From: Thozetella sp. PMI_491
Taxonomy: Eukaryota > Ascomycota > Sordariomycetes > Chaetosphaeriales > Chaetosphaeriaceae
NCBI GenBank assembly: GCA_021432635.1
Contig: MU270015.1
Location: 607,057 to 671,056 of the forward strand
Reading direction: 5' to 3'
Length of the DNA: 64,000 nucleotides
Part shown: positions 44,256-57,385 of the stretch, piece after piece
Layout: every line of letters begins with the position of its first letter
Position numbering within the stretch: the first letter of the stretch is position 1
The notes under the pieces: model-generated
Database searches by the model: none
Told to the model about the DNA's origin: nothing
Seen by the model: the letters and a program-made list of their open reading frames with translations, nothing else
Translations under genes and position numbers: made by a program

Positions 44256-45983
44256 TCAATTAATTAACTCGTCCCGTCTCAAGCAGAGCTCATCACTGAG
44301 TCTAGAAAGATCTGCTGCGAGCCCCAAGTTATGCAGTTTATCCCATGCGTCGTAGTTGCGGGTTGTATTCTCCTGCCTTGTTTGCATGCCGGCACCAGCA
44401 TCGTTAAACACCATCCACTTCTGCCCCTCGGAGAAGCGCTCCCACGGCTCTTCTCCATGTGCAAACTTCACCCACGCCTTGGCCATGTCTCGTCCAACCT
44501 GCTGCTGAGACGGCGGCAGAGTATGACTCAAAACTCCCCAAATAAGCACATTGTCGTGTGAGTGGTGCGCCAAGCCACCCCACGCATTGTTATATGGAGA
44601 GGGTACATTGAAGTGGTAGGCATAGATGGACTCAGGCGCGGAGAGCTGTGCAAAGTAGATCAGCACAGCGTACATGCCATCTGTAGTCATACTCTCCAGT
44701 GCCCAAAATATCTCCTCCGGAGACATGTCCTTGGAGATCCCATATATCTCGGCCAATTGCGCCGCTTTTGTTTCGCCAAGTACGGAGACCATCTTGTCGA
44801 CAACCTTAGGTGCGACTGGTGTAGCTAAATCCTGGCCAGGAACCATCGGTGTTGTCGATAACGGGTCCCACGACTTGTTCCAAATAATGCATTCGTTCTT
44901 GGCATCACCCATCATGATTCGAGGGCACCAAGAAGGGACCTTGAACTCGGTGTAGTCGGCATACGAAGGCATGCCTCCTGGGACAAGAACCCCGTCGTCG
45001 CATAGTGCAACCGTGACTACAGGCACTAGGTACACCGACGCCATTGCCGTGGTAACCCGCGCAGCATCGGCATCAACGAGCATTTGAAGACGCTGCTCAG
45101 GCGGCAGATCGAGGGGAATATTCAGCTCCCGCAGCATTTTTTCGTAGATGGCCTGGTACTGGTCCACGGACAAGACGCCACAGAGGCGGATGAGGCCAGA
45201 CTGCAGAATGGCGCTCGAAAAGAGGGGCTCGTCGCGCAAGAGGTGGCAGTTGGTTGACTGCGCACCGGCGCTCTGGCCAAAGAGGGTGACGCGAGCTGGA
45301 TCACCGCCAAAGGCGGATATGTGCTTCTGAATCCAGCGGAGGGCCAGGATCTGGTCCCATATACCGTAGTTGCCCACACCTTCCTCACTGTGGGCCGCGT
45401 TATATCCCTGGAGGTCCCTCCCGGCCAGGAATCCATACACACCCAAGCGGTAGTTGACGGTGATCACAATAGTGGGCTTGTCAAACTCCTCGGCAGAAGT
45501 CGCTGCAAGAATGCGTCCGTCGTACACAGGCGACGAGTTCATTGAGTATGTGAACGCGCCACCGTGGATAAACACCATGACCGGCATGGGGCTTTTCACC
45601 TGCGAGGGCTGGCATGGTACGGATATGTTAAGATTCAGACAGTTGAACTCGTCTGCCACCGGCATCTCCAACCAGGGACGCGCCGGGGTAGGGACGGGGT
45701 AGAAGTCCCTAGGTGGCTGAGGACAGTATGGCCTGGTCTCTGTTAGCTGCTAGTTACCCCAAATCAAGTCGCCAACCACTTACCCAAGCTTAGTGCCGTC
45801 CCATTGCCCATCTTTCCATGGTGCGGGGGTGGGAATGGACCGCCTAAAGCGACCCGGAACCTGCGCATATGGGATGCCCAGGTATTGGCAGACATGCTTA
45901 TTCAGCGAAAGTCCTGTTACAGTGCCTAAGCCAGGGACGTCCAGCTGGACCTGGCTAACTTGGGGTATTTCGTCGGATCGCAT
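44256..45983 (-). CDS. Type-B carboxylesterase / lipase
   Basis: Two exons join in phase across an intron near 45733-45781, giving about 560 residues. Landmarks of the cholinesterase-like alpha/beta-hydrolase family are YLGIPYAQVPGRFRR near the start, EFNCLNLNIS, the oxyanion-hole VFIHGGAF, and NYRLGVYGF. The nucleophile elbow is VTLFGQSAGAQS (Ser in G-Q-S-A-G), with an acidic residue in MGDAKNECIIW and a His in AHHSHDN. There is no signal peptide, so it is probably intracellular. It hydrolyses carboxylic esters; the substrate is unknown. It is divergent from the class-III aminotransferase with about 400 bases between starts, suggesting co-regulation. Confidence 0.92.
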
Positions 45984-46383
45984 GGTGCTTCACGTGCTAG
46001 TTGGGGGGCGTGTGCGTCAGGCTTCGGGGGGAGCAGCAGGGGAAAGTTGACAGGCCTAATTATATCGGGCGATGACAAGTTGGGGCTGGAAAGGGGGGTC
46101 GTCGGCACTGTATGCAGGCGGGCCAAGCCATCGGGTTTGCCATTCCGATCCTCGGGTCTCGCATCTGGGCGCCATTACGGGGGCGCGCTGGAGCGTGTCT
46201 CATTCCTAGCTCCCTTGGGCCAGGCGGAGACCAAGACCCACACGCCGCCGGCCACGCATCTCGGGAGATGAGGCGGTTGAGCGGAATGGCAAGCGGCAGC
46301 TAGGCGAGGATGGGGTATGTGTGTTGCGTTTAACGTTAAACCTGGCAGCACATCATGGCATCAAACGGATTTAAGATGGTGAG

Positions 46384-48028
46384 ATGTTATTACGACGCCC
46401 AAATACCTCTCCGATAGTCTCTTGTCTCTCTCGTTTGTCGTTCGCGCCACGGCTCCGATACCCAAGGCGTCTTATCCACAGCCACAACGTGATGGCTCCA
46501 TCCGCCGTCACCGTGGAGCCCGAGGCTCTCGAAACCGCGCCTTTCGCTGGAAAGAAACAGGTTGTGGCGTCGATCGAGGTTCCCAAGCCACAACAGGAAG
46601 AACCTTCGCTTCTGCACCGTAGCCTCCTGGAGCGTCCGCACACCGTCACCCGGGCATCTCGGAGCTATCTGTATCTCGAGGATGGGCGAAAAGTTCTTGA
46701 CGCCTGCGGAGGAGCCGCGGTTGCCATTCTAGGTCACGGCCACCCGGAGGTTCTCGACGCAGTCATGGACCAGATGCGCAAAGTCAGCTATGTGCACACA
46801 GTGGCCTACACTACAGAGTCCGCCGAGGCGCTGGCGAATTGGATCATAGGGTCTCGCCGGACTGGATTTGACCATGGTTTGGCCAAGGCATACTTTATCG
46901 GAAGTGGTAGCGAGGCGAACGACGCCGCCATGAAATGTGCGCGGCAGTACTGGTTCGAGAAGGGAGAGACACAGCGGAAATTCTTCATCTCGCGCCAGCA
47001 AGCTTACCACGGAAACACCATCGGCGCCATGTCTGTCTCGAGCCTAGTGGGGAGAAAGATTCCTTACCAGGACGTCCTTCTTCCCAATGTTGCGTTCGTC
47101 AGCCCCGCCGACGCTTACCATGGCAAACGAGCTGGGGAGACGGACGAATCGTTTGTGCAGCGGCTGATGGACGAACTCGAGGCTGAGATATTGAGGCTTG
47201 GCCCCGAGAACGTCATATCTTTTATGTGAGAACCCACGGAAACCATCGCAGTGTTCCCGGAGATGCTGACGAAATAGTGGCGAGACTGTCAGCGGTGCAG
47301 CACTGGGTTCGATGCCTGCTCCGCCAGGCTATTGGCGGGCTGTCCGGGCAATGTGCGACAAGTACGGCATTCTCCTGCACCTAGACGAGATCATGTGCGG
47401 CGCGGGACGTACCGGGTCGTACTTTGCTTTCGAGCAAGAGGGAATGCGCCCAGATATCGTCACTATCGGCAAGGGACTAGGAGGCGGGTATGCGCCCATC
47501 GCCGGCATGCTGATTAATGACAAGATTGTGGATAGTCTCAGGAAAGGGACATCAGCATTTAACCATGGACACACCTACCAGGCGCACCCTGTGTCCTGCG
47601 CGGCGGCTCTGGCTGTTCAGAGGGTATTAGAGAGAGACCATCTGATCGAGCGAGTTGCGGCTAGCGCCGACGGGTTGGAGGCTGCGCTCAGGAAAACCTT
47701 TGCCAATTGTGCGTATGTGGGTGACATCCGCGGCAGGGGCTTTTTTTGGACGCTTGAATTTGTCAAGAACAAGGAGACCAAGGAGCCCTTTGAGAGGAGC
47801 GTCAACTTTGGGCCGAAGGTGCAGAACACGGCCTTTGAGCTCGGTGTCGCTCTCTACCCGGGTGCCGGTACGGTTGACGGGGTCCGTGGGGACCATATCA
47901 CGATCGCTCCTCCGTACATGGCGTCAAATGAAGAGTTAAAGATCGCTGTCTCGTTGCTGAAGAAGGCGTACGACATCGTCGAGGAGTCCGTTCTCAACTT
48001 GTCACGACCGGCGAAAGCATTGCTCTAG
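46384..48028 (+). CDS. Class-III (omega) aminotransferase, mitochondrial
   Basis: Two exons (46384-47225, 47278-48028) join in phase to give 530 residues. The first 35 residues are rich in Arg and Ser and free of acids, typical of a mitochondrial presequence. An in-frame Met after it (MAPSAVTVE) could give a cytosolic form. PLP fold-I class-III motifs are CGGAAVAILGHGHP, FIGSGSEANDAAMK, YHGNTIGAMS, ISFIGETVSGAALG, HLDEIMCGAGRTG and the Schiff-base Lys in TIGKGLGGGYAPI. It transfers an amino group from an omega-amino acid or amine to an oxo acid; the exact donor is unknown. Its stop lies 23 bases from the stop of the convergent Zn2Cys6 gene. Confidence 0.92.
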
Positions 48029-48051
48029 ACGCGTGCCAAGTATTGCTTAGA

Positions 48052-50137
48052 CTACGGATACATATAACTTAGATCTAGATTGTAATCGAACGGAACCCCC
48101 TCCACCGCAAAGGGTATGCTCTGCTGCTCTCCCCATAATGGCCATATCTGAGCGACCTCGATGCCCGAACGTTCGACCGGCCCTGACTCTTCATTCATCG
48201 CCTCCGGCGTACCCATCGCGCCGACATCGACCGCATCACTCATCCGCGGACTCTGGTCCTCGTTTTCGGCCGGTGCGGGGTTGTCTCCCTGGTTGGGGGC
48301 TTGGCCCAGTGAGTTGTGAATGGAATATTCGAGAGCAGCAAAGTCAGCCCTGGTCCTGCCGTGGAATAGCTGGCTGTCTTGACTGGCATGTTCGTAGAGC
48401 GCTTGGCAGTGCTGGATGGTTACCCACCACCCTTCCCCCATGAGACGCACCTTTCGGAAATGGTCCAGGTACTGCAAGTTCATGGCCAAGATGGATGGCA
48501 AGTTTTCGCTCCTCCCGAGGTTCATCCTTGGGAAGAACAAGACGTAGAGATTCATGGTAGCGGCGGAAAAGCTGCAGAACCCAGCAAAGGGAGTCTGTAG
48601 GACCGCATCGGCGCTTTCCAGTTCGTGCAGAAGCAGCGTTATGTTAGCGGATGCCGCGAACAACTCGTTTGCCCTCTCAGCCCACCAGCCCGGTGGTGGC
48701 TCAAGAGGCAGTAGGGGCGGGTCCACAGGCCCGGACGGCTCTGACTCGATGGTAGGGAGAAACGGGATGTACTCCCTTCCGAGGAAGAGAAGGCTTAAGC
48801 ATAGAGTTAGTCGACTCTCGTCCTGGAGCTCCAAACTCCTAACTTACCTAACGTAATAAACCAGATTGATGTAGCCAAACTCTTCAGCCTGGCCGAGGGC
48901 TGCGTGGCCCTCGACCGTCACGTCTGGGTATCGAAGGCGCGTGTCCTTGCACTCTCGCCATGACTGCAGCTCACGGTAGAGGAGCCCCCAGGGAGAGCCT
49001 TCCACCCATGGGTGGTTCTCGGGAAGACACAGTCCATGCTGTCTCCGACCCCCGCTCACGATGAACTTCAGTATTCTCGCCCAAATGTCGAATCCGCGCA
49101 CTAGAACTCCATAGTAGTGATCCATGTCGCCTTCCATGTACTCTAGTGGACCCTGCTCCTCGCCCGTGTCGTGCAGGGCATGCGATACCTGGCTGAAAGC
49201 GAAGTCCTGCTCCCCAATCGGCCAGTGCGTATGCAGCGAGCTGATGGAGAGCGCGAAGGGCTGGGCTCTGCCGCAGAACACTAGCCTGTCTAATACAAAG
49301 CAGCTCCACAGCGTTCGGTTGTGACTTTGGCGCTCGGCCTCGGTCAGCGAGGCAGGTTTCGTTAGCACGAGCAGAGACTGCATCATTCGCGTCGCCAAAC
49401 CACTGTACATCCAGGCGCGGTAGCCGCTACCGGCACCCCATTCGTACATAGACAGCACAACCAGCGTTTGGATCGTCATCAGATCCGGGTAGTCAATCAC
49501 GGACAGGCTTGCCCGGATATATGCAAGCAGTCTCTCTAAGGGTACTTCATGCTCGGGTAGAGGTGTGCACAACGAGACAACCGCGGCGCACAGTAAGCGG
49601 ACTTTAGCTTGCCCCGGCGCGCGTTCGTCGCCCCAAGCTATCCGAGCCTTTCTGGAAAAGCTTGGTAGGTGTAGGAAGCGCAGCTCTGGAAATTTCCGAG
49701 AGAATATAGAACAAGCAAGTAGCACGAGACTCAGGTCGATGCTGCTAAACAACACCTCTTCGCCGGGCGGCGCCGATATGTCTTTGGCAGAGCATAGTAC
49801 AGCATGGTCAAGCCGCGGAACGTCTCGAGACGTTGACTTAGGAGTTCCTGCTCGGAGACTATGGAGCGGTCAGGCCGAGTGTAGATATCGAGGGAGCGGG
49901 TACGCATACGAGTTCCGACCCTTGAGCTCCGGCCCGGCTAGAATACAAACTTCGGACGTCGCGCTGCCTTTCTTCTGACAGTTCCGGCAGGGTGCTATAC
50001 CCTCATGAAGACATTTGATCTTCAGTTTACTGCATAGAGTCCATGATCATTAGAGAATGGAGTGGGCTTCGTGGAAATGCCGCCATCCGGCACGCGACTC
50101 ACCGGCAACGGGCACACGCAATGGTGGTGCGGACCAT
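48052..50137 (-). CDS. Zn2Cys6 fungal transcription factor
   Basis: The zinc cluster is split by an intron: exon 1 starts at ATG 50137 and encodes MVRTTIACARCR. After a GTGAGT intron, KLKIKC...GIAPCRNCQKKG...C completes the six-Cys set (spacing 2-6-7-2-10). A GTATGCG intron with an internal stop then joins in phase to a long exon holding the fungal_trans region. That region includes PLERLLAYIRASLSVIDYP, TIQTLVVLSMYEWG, RAWMYSGLATRMMQSL and RTLWSCFVLDR. A last exon (about 48788-48052) ends with a hydrophobic/acidic tail. It is divergent from a Dal5-type permease and convergent with the aminotransferase, so it likely controls this four-gene set. Confidence 0.88.
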
Positions 50138-50681
50138 GGTAGCTGAGGCCGGCACAACAGCCGACAGGAATCGGGAGTAACGCTGATGCTCAGAGCCGAA
50201 TGATGCGCATTTGCTTACGCATTTGCTTGACAGGCATGGCTGGGGACATGCAGGAACAAGTGTAAACTATCCCGACGCAGGTGGGCATATCGGGGCGCGA
50301 AATCGGCTTTGCAAGCGGATTTCAACCCCTCGATTGCCTAGCAAACTGGGGGCCAAATGCGATTTCGGCTCGCATCTCGGCTTTGAGAGAGCCTATCAAC
50401 TGGGTTCTCCCCTTTTAGCGTCGCTCTCCATGGCTAAGATGGGCATTGTGGATAGGGTCCAGGGTCTAGTCCCTTGCGATCAGGGACAGACCCTCGGATA
50501 GAAGCTGCCCTAGTGGATAAGGGAGGGGCGGCAGGAGATAGCTACTTTCTGGGGTAGCAGAGTCTCATTGACTAGGCCGAGTCGTCATTCCTAATAAGAT
50601 GGACCCCCTTCCATCCGCGACTTGGAAGGTACATCGATTACCGGATTGAAACATTGCGCATCCTCGATCTCCCCCGGCCCA
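50138..50681. promoter_or_regulatory. Divergent promoter region, regulator/permease
   Basis: A 544-base region between two divergent starts. It contains several CGG and CCG trinucleotides, as Zn2Cys6 factors prefer, but no clear spaced CGG pair could be singled out by eye. Confidence 0.3.
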
Positions 50682-52297
50682 ATGTCTACTCACGAATCGG
50701 AGAAGGTGGCGCCGGCCGACAGCGCCAACGCCGGGACCCATGTCGCAGACTTTGAGAAGGCCCAGCTGGTCGACCACAGCGCGGATCTAGGCCTGCAGTT
50801 CATCGCGCAGCATGGCCAAGTGGAATTTTCCGAGGCCGAGGCTTCCAGCGTCCGTTGGAAGATCGACCTTTATCTCATGCCTATTGTAAGCCATGCCGCA
50901 CCCGTGCTATTCCTCACGGCCGTGGACTGACGCAAGGGGTTTCCTGGGGGCAGCTGATGATCACGTTCGGCCTACAATATCTCGATAAGGTTACCATCTC
51001 GTACGCGGCAGTGTACGACATGCGAACCGACCTGAACCTGGTGGGGCAGGATTATAGCTGGGCGAATAGCATCTTCTATTTTGGGTATCTCGTCGGGGAG
51101 TTCCCTGCCAACTACCTCCTCCAGAGGCTGCCCATCGGCAAGACGGCCGCCGTAACGCTCTTCATCTGGGGCATTTTAGTTATGCTATGCGCCGTGGCTA
51201 AGAATTTTGCCGGCCTCGCCGTGCTGCGCTTCCTGATGGGCTTTTTCGAGGCCGGCATCCCCCCTTGTTGGATCTACATCACCTCCATGTTTTACAAGGC
51301 TTCGGAGCAAGGCACCCGTTGCACGGCCTGGTACTTCATGGTGGGTGTTGCCGCCATCGTGGGCGGCCTGCTGGGCTACGGCGTCGGACACATCTCCACC
51401 GCTGTCAAGCAGTGGCAGTTTGTCTTCCTCATCTGTGGCGGCTTCACAGTCTTCTGGGCCTTCATCGTCGGGTTTTTCCTCCCCGACTCGCCCGTCAATG
51501 CCCGCTTCTTATCCGAGCGGGAGAAAGCCATCGCCATCGAGCGGCTGCGCGAGAACCGGACTGGCGTCAAGACAACAACCTTCAAGCGGAGCCAGGCGAT
51601 CGAGGCGCTGCGCGACCCGCAAGTCTGGATGTTTGCGTTCTGGAGCGGAGTGAGCCAGATGCTGAACATTGGTGGCAGCTTCCTCCCGCTCATTATCAAG
51701 GACATGGGCTTCACTGGCCTGCAGACAACCCTGCTGACCCTCCCGGTCGGCGGCGTAGAATGCGTCGCCATGGTCGTCGCGGGTGCACTATCATGGTACT
51801 TTCCGAACGGTCGCACCGTGACCATGTTTGTTGTGGCTCTGCCTACTCTCGTTGGAACAGTTCTGCTGCAAGCTGAGCCGCTCACGAGCACCTGGGCTCG
51901 AGCCTCCGGCGTATGGCTCTTGCTCTGCATTCCGGCGTCGTACGCCATCCTGCTCAGCTTGATCGCCTCGAACGTGGCCGGCACGACCAAGAAGGTCACC
52001 ACCACACTGATCTCTTTCGTCTTCTTCTGTGTCGGTAACATCGTGTCGCCTCAACTGTTCAAGAGCGAGGAAGCACCCATGTACGGTACAGGGATCCGAG
52101 CTATGCTTGTAGGTATCGTACTCGTTCAGTTGATCACGGCAGCGCTTGGCGTCTACTACATCTACGAGAATAGGAGGCGGGATGCGCTCCTTGCCTCGAC
52201 ACCGCAGGAAGTCATCGACGCCATGGCGAGCGAGAACGAAGAGTTCTTGGATAGGACAGACCGAGAGGACTATCTCCGATTCCGGTATAAGTGGTAA
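50682..52297 (+). CDS. MFS permease, Dal5/anion:cation symporter family
   Basis: Two exons (50682-50886, 50955-52297) join in phase to give 515 residues. The signature VRWKIDLYLMPI precedes helix 1, whose QYLDKVTISYAAVY matches the allantoate-permease group. Also present are GYLVGEFPANYLLQRLPIGK, RFLMGFFEAGIPPCW and FYKASEQGTRCTAWY. The mid-loop FFLPDSPVNARFLSEREK and the C-terminal APMYGTGIRAML and DREDYLRFRYKW follow. The last is a very typical family tail. It imports small organic anions with protons. It shares an upstream region of about 540 bases with the Zn2Cys6 gene. Confidence 0.92.
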
Positions 52298-53084
52298 TGC
52301 GGGCGGCGAATATAAGCTAGAACTCGAGATCGAGAGAGGAGGACATTACCTTAGTAGGGCAAAGTTTTGTTATTATAATAGCTACCACTACGGCATAATA
52401 TGAGTTTCAATGACGTTTGCCCTATGATACACAACAATCGTGTATCGGTCAACCCTCCTCTATTGCAACTATTATATCACACGCAGCGGAAAGGAATTGA
52501 GAAAGTTGCGATAATGACTATTCTCGGCGCCTTGGCGCTAACGCCGAAAGATGGCCCGGGCCCAATATGACGTTATCCGGCGTCGGCAGAGAAATATAGA
52601 ACTCAATATTAACACATATTGACATTGGCCCAAACCGGTATTGTTATTCCTCGCCCATGGGACTCTACGTAGAGGCAGGTCGGCTGCTAAGAAGACCCAG
52701 CTTCTCCGTACTGTTGCGTTAATTATTTGGCACTGTGGCTCGAGAGTAAAAGTGTTGTGGGGGCGGACGTAGGTGAGGGATGGAAAACATCTCTGCTAGG
52801 TAGTTTCTCAAATCTCGGATATCTCTAAGCGTCGTACCAATGTTAATTGTCGGAAGTGGCCTCTGCATGTGCCGTATTTGAAGAATCTAGGAACTCGGCG
52901 AACTCGACGGTAGGCCGATAGTGGGGCCAAAAGCCAGTCTTCGGCGGAAAGTTCAAGTCGCCGAGATATGAATCAGGTGCAAACAGACCAGCTGCGTCTG
53001 ACTCGGTCTTGAATAACTCACTCGGTCAAACTGAAGGTAGCCGAAGAAAAATCTATATAAGCTCGCAGAACACCGTCAGCCGTA
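52298..53084. other. Intergenic; TATATAA at 53054-53060
   Basis: No gene is seen. A strong TATA box lies only 25 bases upstream of the first ATG of the aminotransferase gene, which bears on its start choice. Confidence 0.4.
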
Positions 53085-54615
<1,531 letters not shown>

Positions 54616-55016
54616 GCTAACATGAGATTATCTGCGTGATAATACGCGAGAAATGCACAAGAAAATATTCTAATACTATACTAGCTCGTAACTATCCTCG
54701 TAGTGAAAAGCTTCGGCGTATAATGCTACTAAGACAATGGAGAGGACCATTCCGTTCCTACTATGTTTGCTTTCAGTCTCCAAGCCCTTATGGTCACGAT
54801 TTACAATAGCAGCTCCCATGCAGCTTTGCATCAGTAATAGTCGAGCAAGAACGCCACGAGGGTTAACTGAGAGAATTATAGTTATACGAAATACATCTAT
54901 GCCGATACTAGACAGTATCGGGTCCAGATAAAATCTGTGCTAGTCTGTACCGTTTACGCCATCATTCCATCCCCAGCTTATATGGAATAGCAGCAGAATC
55001 GCACCGGAGGGCATTT
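54616..55016. other. Intergenic, no gene seen
   Basis: Short region between the convergent aminotransferase and sulfatase genes, holding both 3' ends. Confidence 0.4.
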
Positions 55017-56666
55017 TCATTTCCGGCTATGCACAGGTTCATCCCCGATCTCGGCCATCTTCGCCTCGAGGAGCCATTTCATCTTCTCTACTACACTTTG
55101 GTACTCCGGCTCTCCGTAAACGTTGAAAAGTTCTAGCGGGTCCTTCACACAGTCGAATAATTCCCACTCTTTATCCTGGAACTCTGTACCTGGACGGGCA
55201 CCCTCCACACCAAGTGCCTCATTATACCAGTAGATGAGCTTATACTGCTGGTCGCGGATGCCATAATGGGCAAGCACATGGTGCATCCAGTCGTTGTTCA
55301 TCCAGTACCTGTGATAGGCGACAGACTGCCAGCCGGGTGGTTCCCGTCCTCCATTGTTCAATATGTCCCGGAAGGAAACGCCTTGCATGAATGAAGGTAT
55401 TCGTAGCCCTGCGAACTCTAGCCAGGTTGGTGCAAAATCAACGTTGCATAGGATAGCGTCTGACGTAGATCCTGGGGCTACTGCTTTCGGGTACCGCACG
55501 AGCAGGGGCATCTGGAAGCTCTCCTCATACATGAAGCGCTTATCGAACCAGCCGTGTTCGCCGAGAAAGAAGCCTTGGTCGGAGCTATATATGACCATGG
55601 TAGACTCCGAAAGACCTTTTGTGTCCAGATATTCGAGTACACGGCCGACACTATCATCAATGGCTTGGATTGTTCGCAGGTAGCGTTGCATATAGCGCTG
55701 AAACTTAAAGGCGGCAAGCTCATCTGCTGTTTTGAAGCGGAAGATGGTGCCGTCCTCCTTGTCTATAAGTCTCAGGTTGGTAACATCGTTAGGCGCAGGG
55801 ACTTTCCTGTCTGCGTGTGCTGGACTATCGCCGAGTCTCTCCCCTATTAGCTCGGCACTTCCCTCCGGCTGTACAAGGCCAAGATCGAAGTATGTAAGAT
55901 CTTCAGCAACACGCATCTTGGCAAGCCCCGCTGCCTTGGCGCGATTACGATAGTCATCGCCAAAGGTCTCTGGGACCCGAATTTTGTCTGTGTATAAGTG
56001 TTTGTGACGTGGGTGCGACTCCCACGACCGGTGGGGCGCCTTATGGTGGCACATGAGAAAGAATGGCTGTGTTTTATCCCGTGCGTGTACTGTTTCCATC
56101 CAGGCCAAGCTTTTATCGGTGATAATATCAGTAGCATAGCCTCTCTCGGTATGCTGACCGGACGGCTCGATGAATGACGGATCCCAGTAATCGCCCTGAT
56201 CTGGTACAACCGACCAATAATCGAACCCCGAAGGCTCGTGAGCCTTGCCCTCGCCAAGGTGCCACTTGCCTGGCACATTGCACATTAACGTGTTAGTATC
56301 ACGTCTCTACTGCCCTCGCTCTCTCCAAGGGATATTTTGCAAGCTAGGCAACGGTGCATTATACGTACCAATCATAGCGGTCGTATAGCCTCCTGTGCGT
56401 AGCACCTTCGCCACGTTGGGCAAGTGCGTGTTAAGCTTGCTATCCAACGTCAAGACGCCGTTGACATGGTTATGCATCCCGGTGAGGATTGCCGCTCGAG
56501 ACGGCGTACAGATCGAATTCGTCACATAGCAGTGGTTAAACTTCATGCCTTCCTGTGCCAGCCGGTCAATATTAGGCGTGTGATTGATTCCGGCGCCGTA
56601 GCAGCTTATGGCTTTCGAGGCATGATCGTCGGCGAGAATAAAGACAATATTGGGGCGTTGGGACAT
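55017..56666 (-). CDS. Sulfatase (arylsulfatase/choline-sulfatase superfamily)
   Basis: Two exons join in phase at MIG|KWHLGEG, giving about 518 residues. The N-terminus MSQRPNIVFILADDHA holds the metal-binding Asp pair. NSICTPSRAAILTG carries the C-T-P-S-R motif whose Cys becomes formylglycine, the catalytic residue. GKWHLGEG, HKAPHRSW, SDQGFFLGEHGWFDKR and an ELFDCVKDPLELFNV tail are all family hallmarks. There is no signal peptide, so it is cytosolic and would act on imported sulfate esters. It is divergent from an MFS permease across a 719-base region. The pair fits uptake and hydrolysis of an organic sulfate for sulfur supply. Confidence 0.93.
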
Positions 56667-57385
56667 GATGAAAGATTGTCGAAAGCCTTGGTGTACCAAA
56701 TCTGATGGGTTTCCCACGCTCTTGGCCGGAACTTGCAAAAATCACGGGAGGCTAGATCCGACGGAGAAGCTTGCGTAGAGGCTGGCTTGGCTGGGTGAGG
56801 AATCACTGTGAATGGGCAAGCTAGATTGAGTGTCCCCGAAATGCTTATTCCCGTTGTATGCTTTCCGGACGTGGCCAATGGTCGAAGTAGCATCAGCAGC
56901 AGCTAGACTGTAGCTAGACAGCCCGCACGTCTTTCCCCGCCTTGCTTCCCCGCGTCTGTTGACGTGAGCATGCAAACATGACCCCAGTGGCCAAGGGACC
57001 CTGGCTCGTGATGTGCTCTTAATTCAATAGTTTTGTGTGATCATTACTGCTTTTTGACATGGTGCCCCAGAAATCCGGGAATTCTGTTTCCAGTGGACAT
57101 GGTTCTAACATTAATTCGGGGAATCCATTCGAGCTCCAACAACGTAGCGCGGAAGTACGCTCACTTGGGAATGATATTGAACAGAGAAACGTGGATACCG
57201 AGAGATATCCACTTTATGCGCTGATCGAGCACGCTATTTTGCTGCCATCTTTCATAATGGACTAATTGCACTTCTAGGGGTTGTTCAGAGCCCTGGTGCT
57301 CTCGTGAGGGGGTGGAGAGCCGTTTAAGCCGCATATATCCCTTATGAAAAGTCGCCAGTGTCTTTAAACCGTCTTGCTTGACATC
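56667..57385. promoter_or_regulatory. Divergent promoter region, sulfatase/MFS
   Basis: A 719-base region between two divergent starts without coding frames of note. CYS3-type sulfur-regulator sites could lie here, but none could be assigned confidently by eye. Confidence 0.3.

Noticed and set aside
51265-52054. Frames of about 200-220 residues overlapping the second Dal5-type permease
   Set aside because: They are shadows of a strongly coding exon whose main frame has clear homology.
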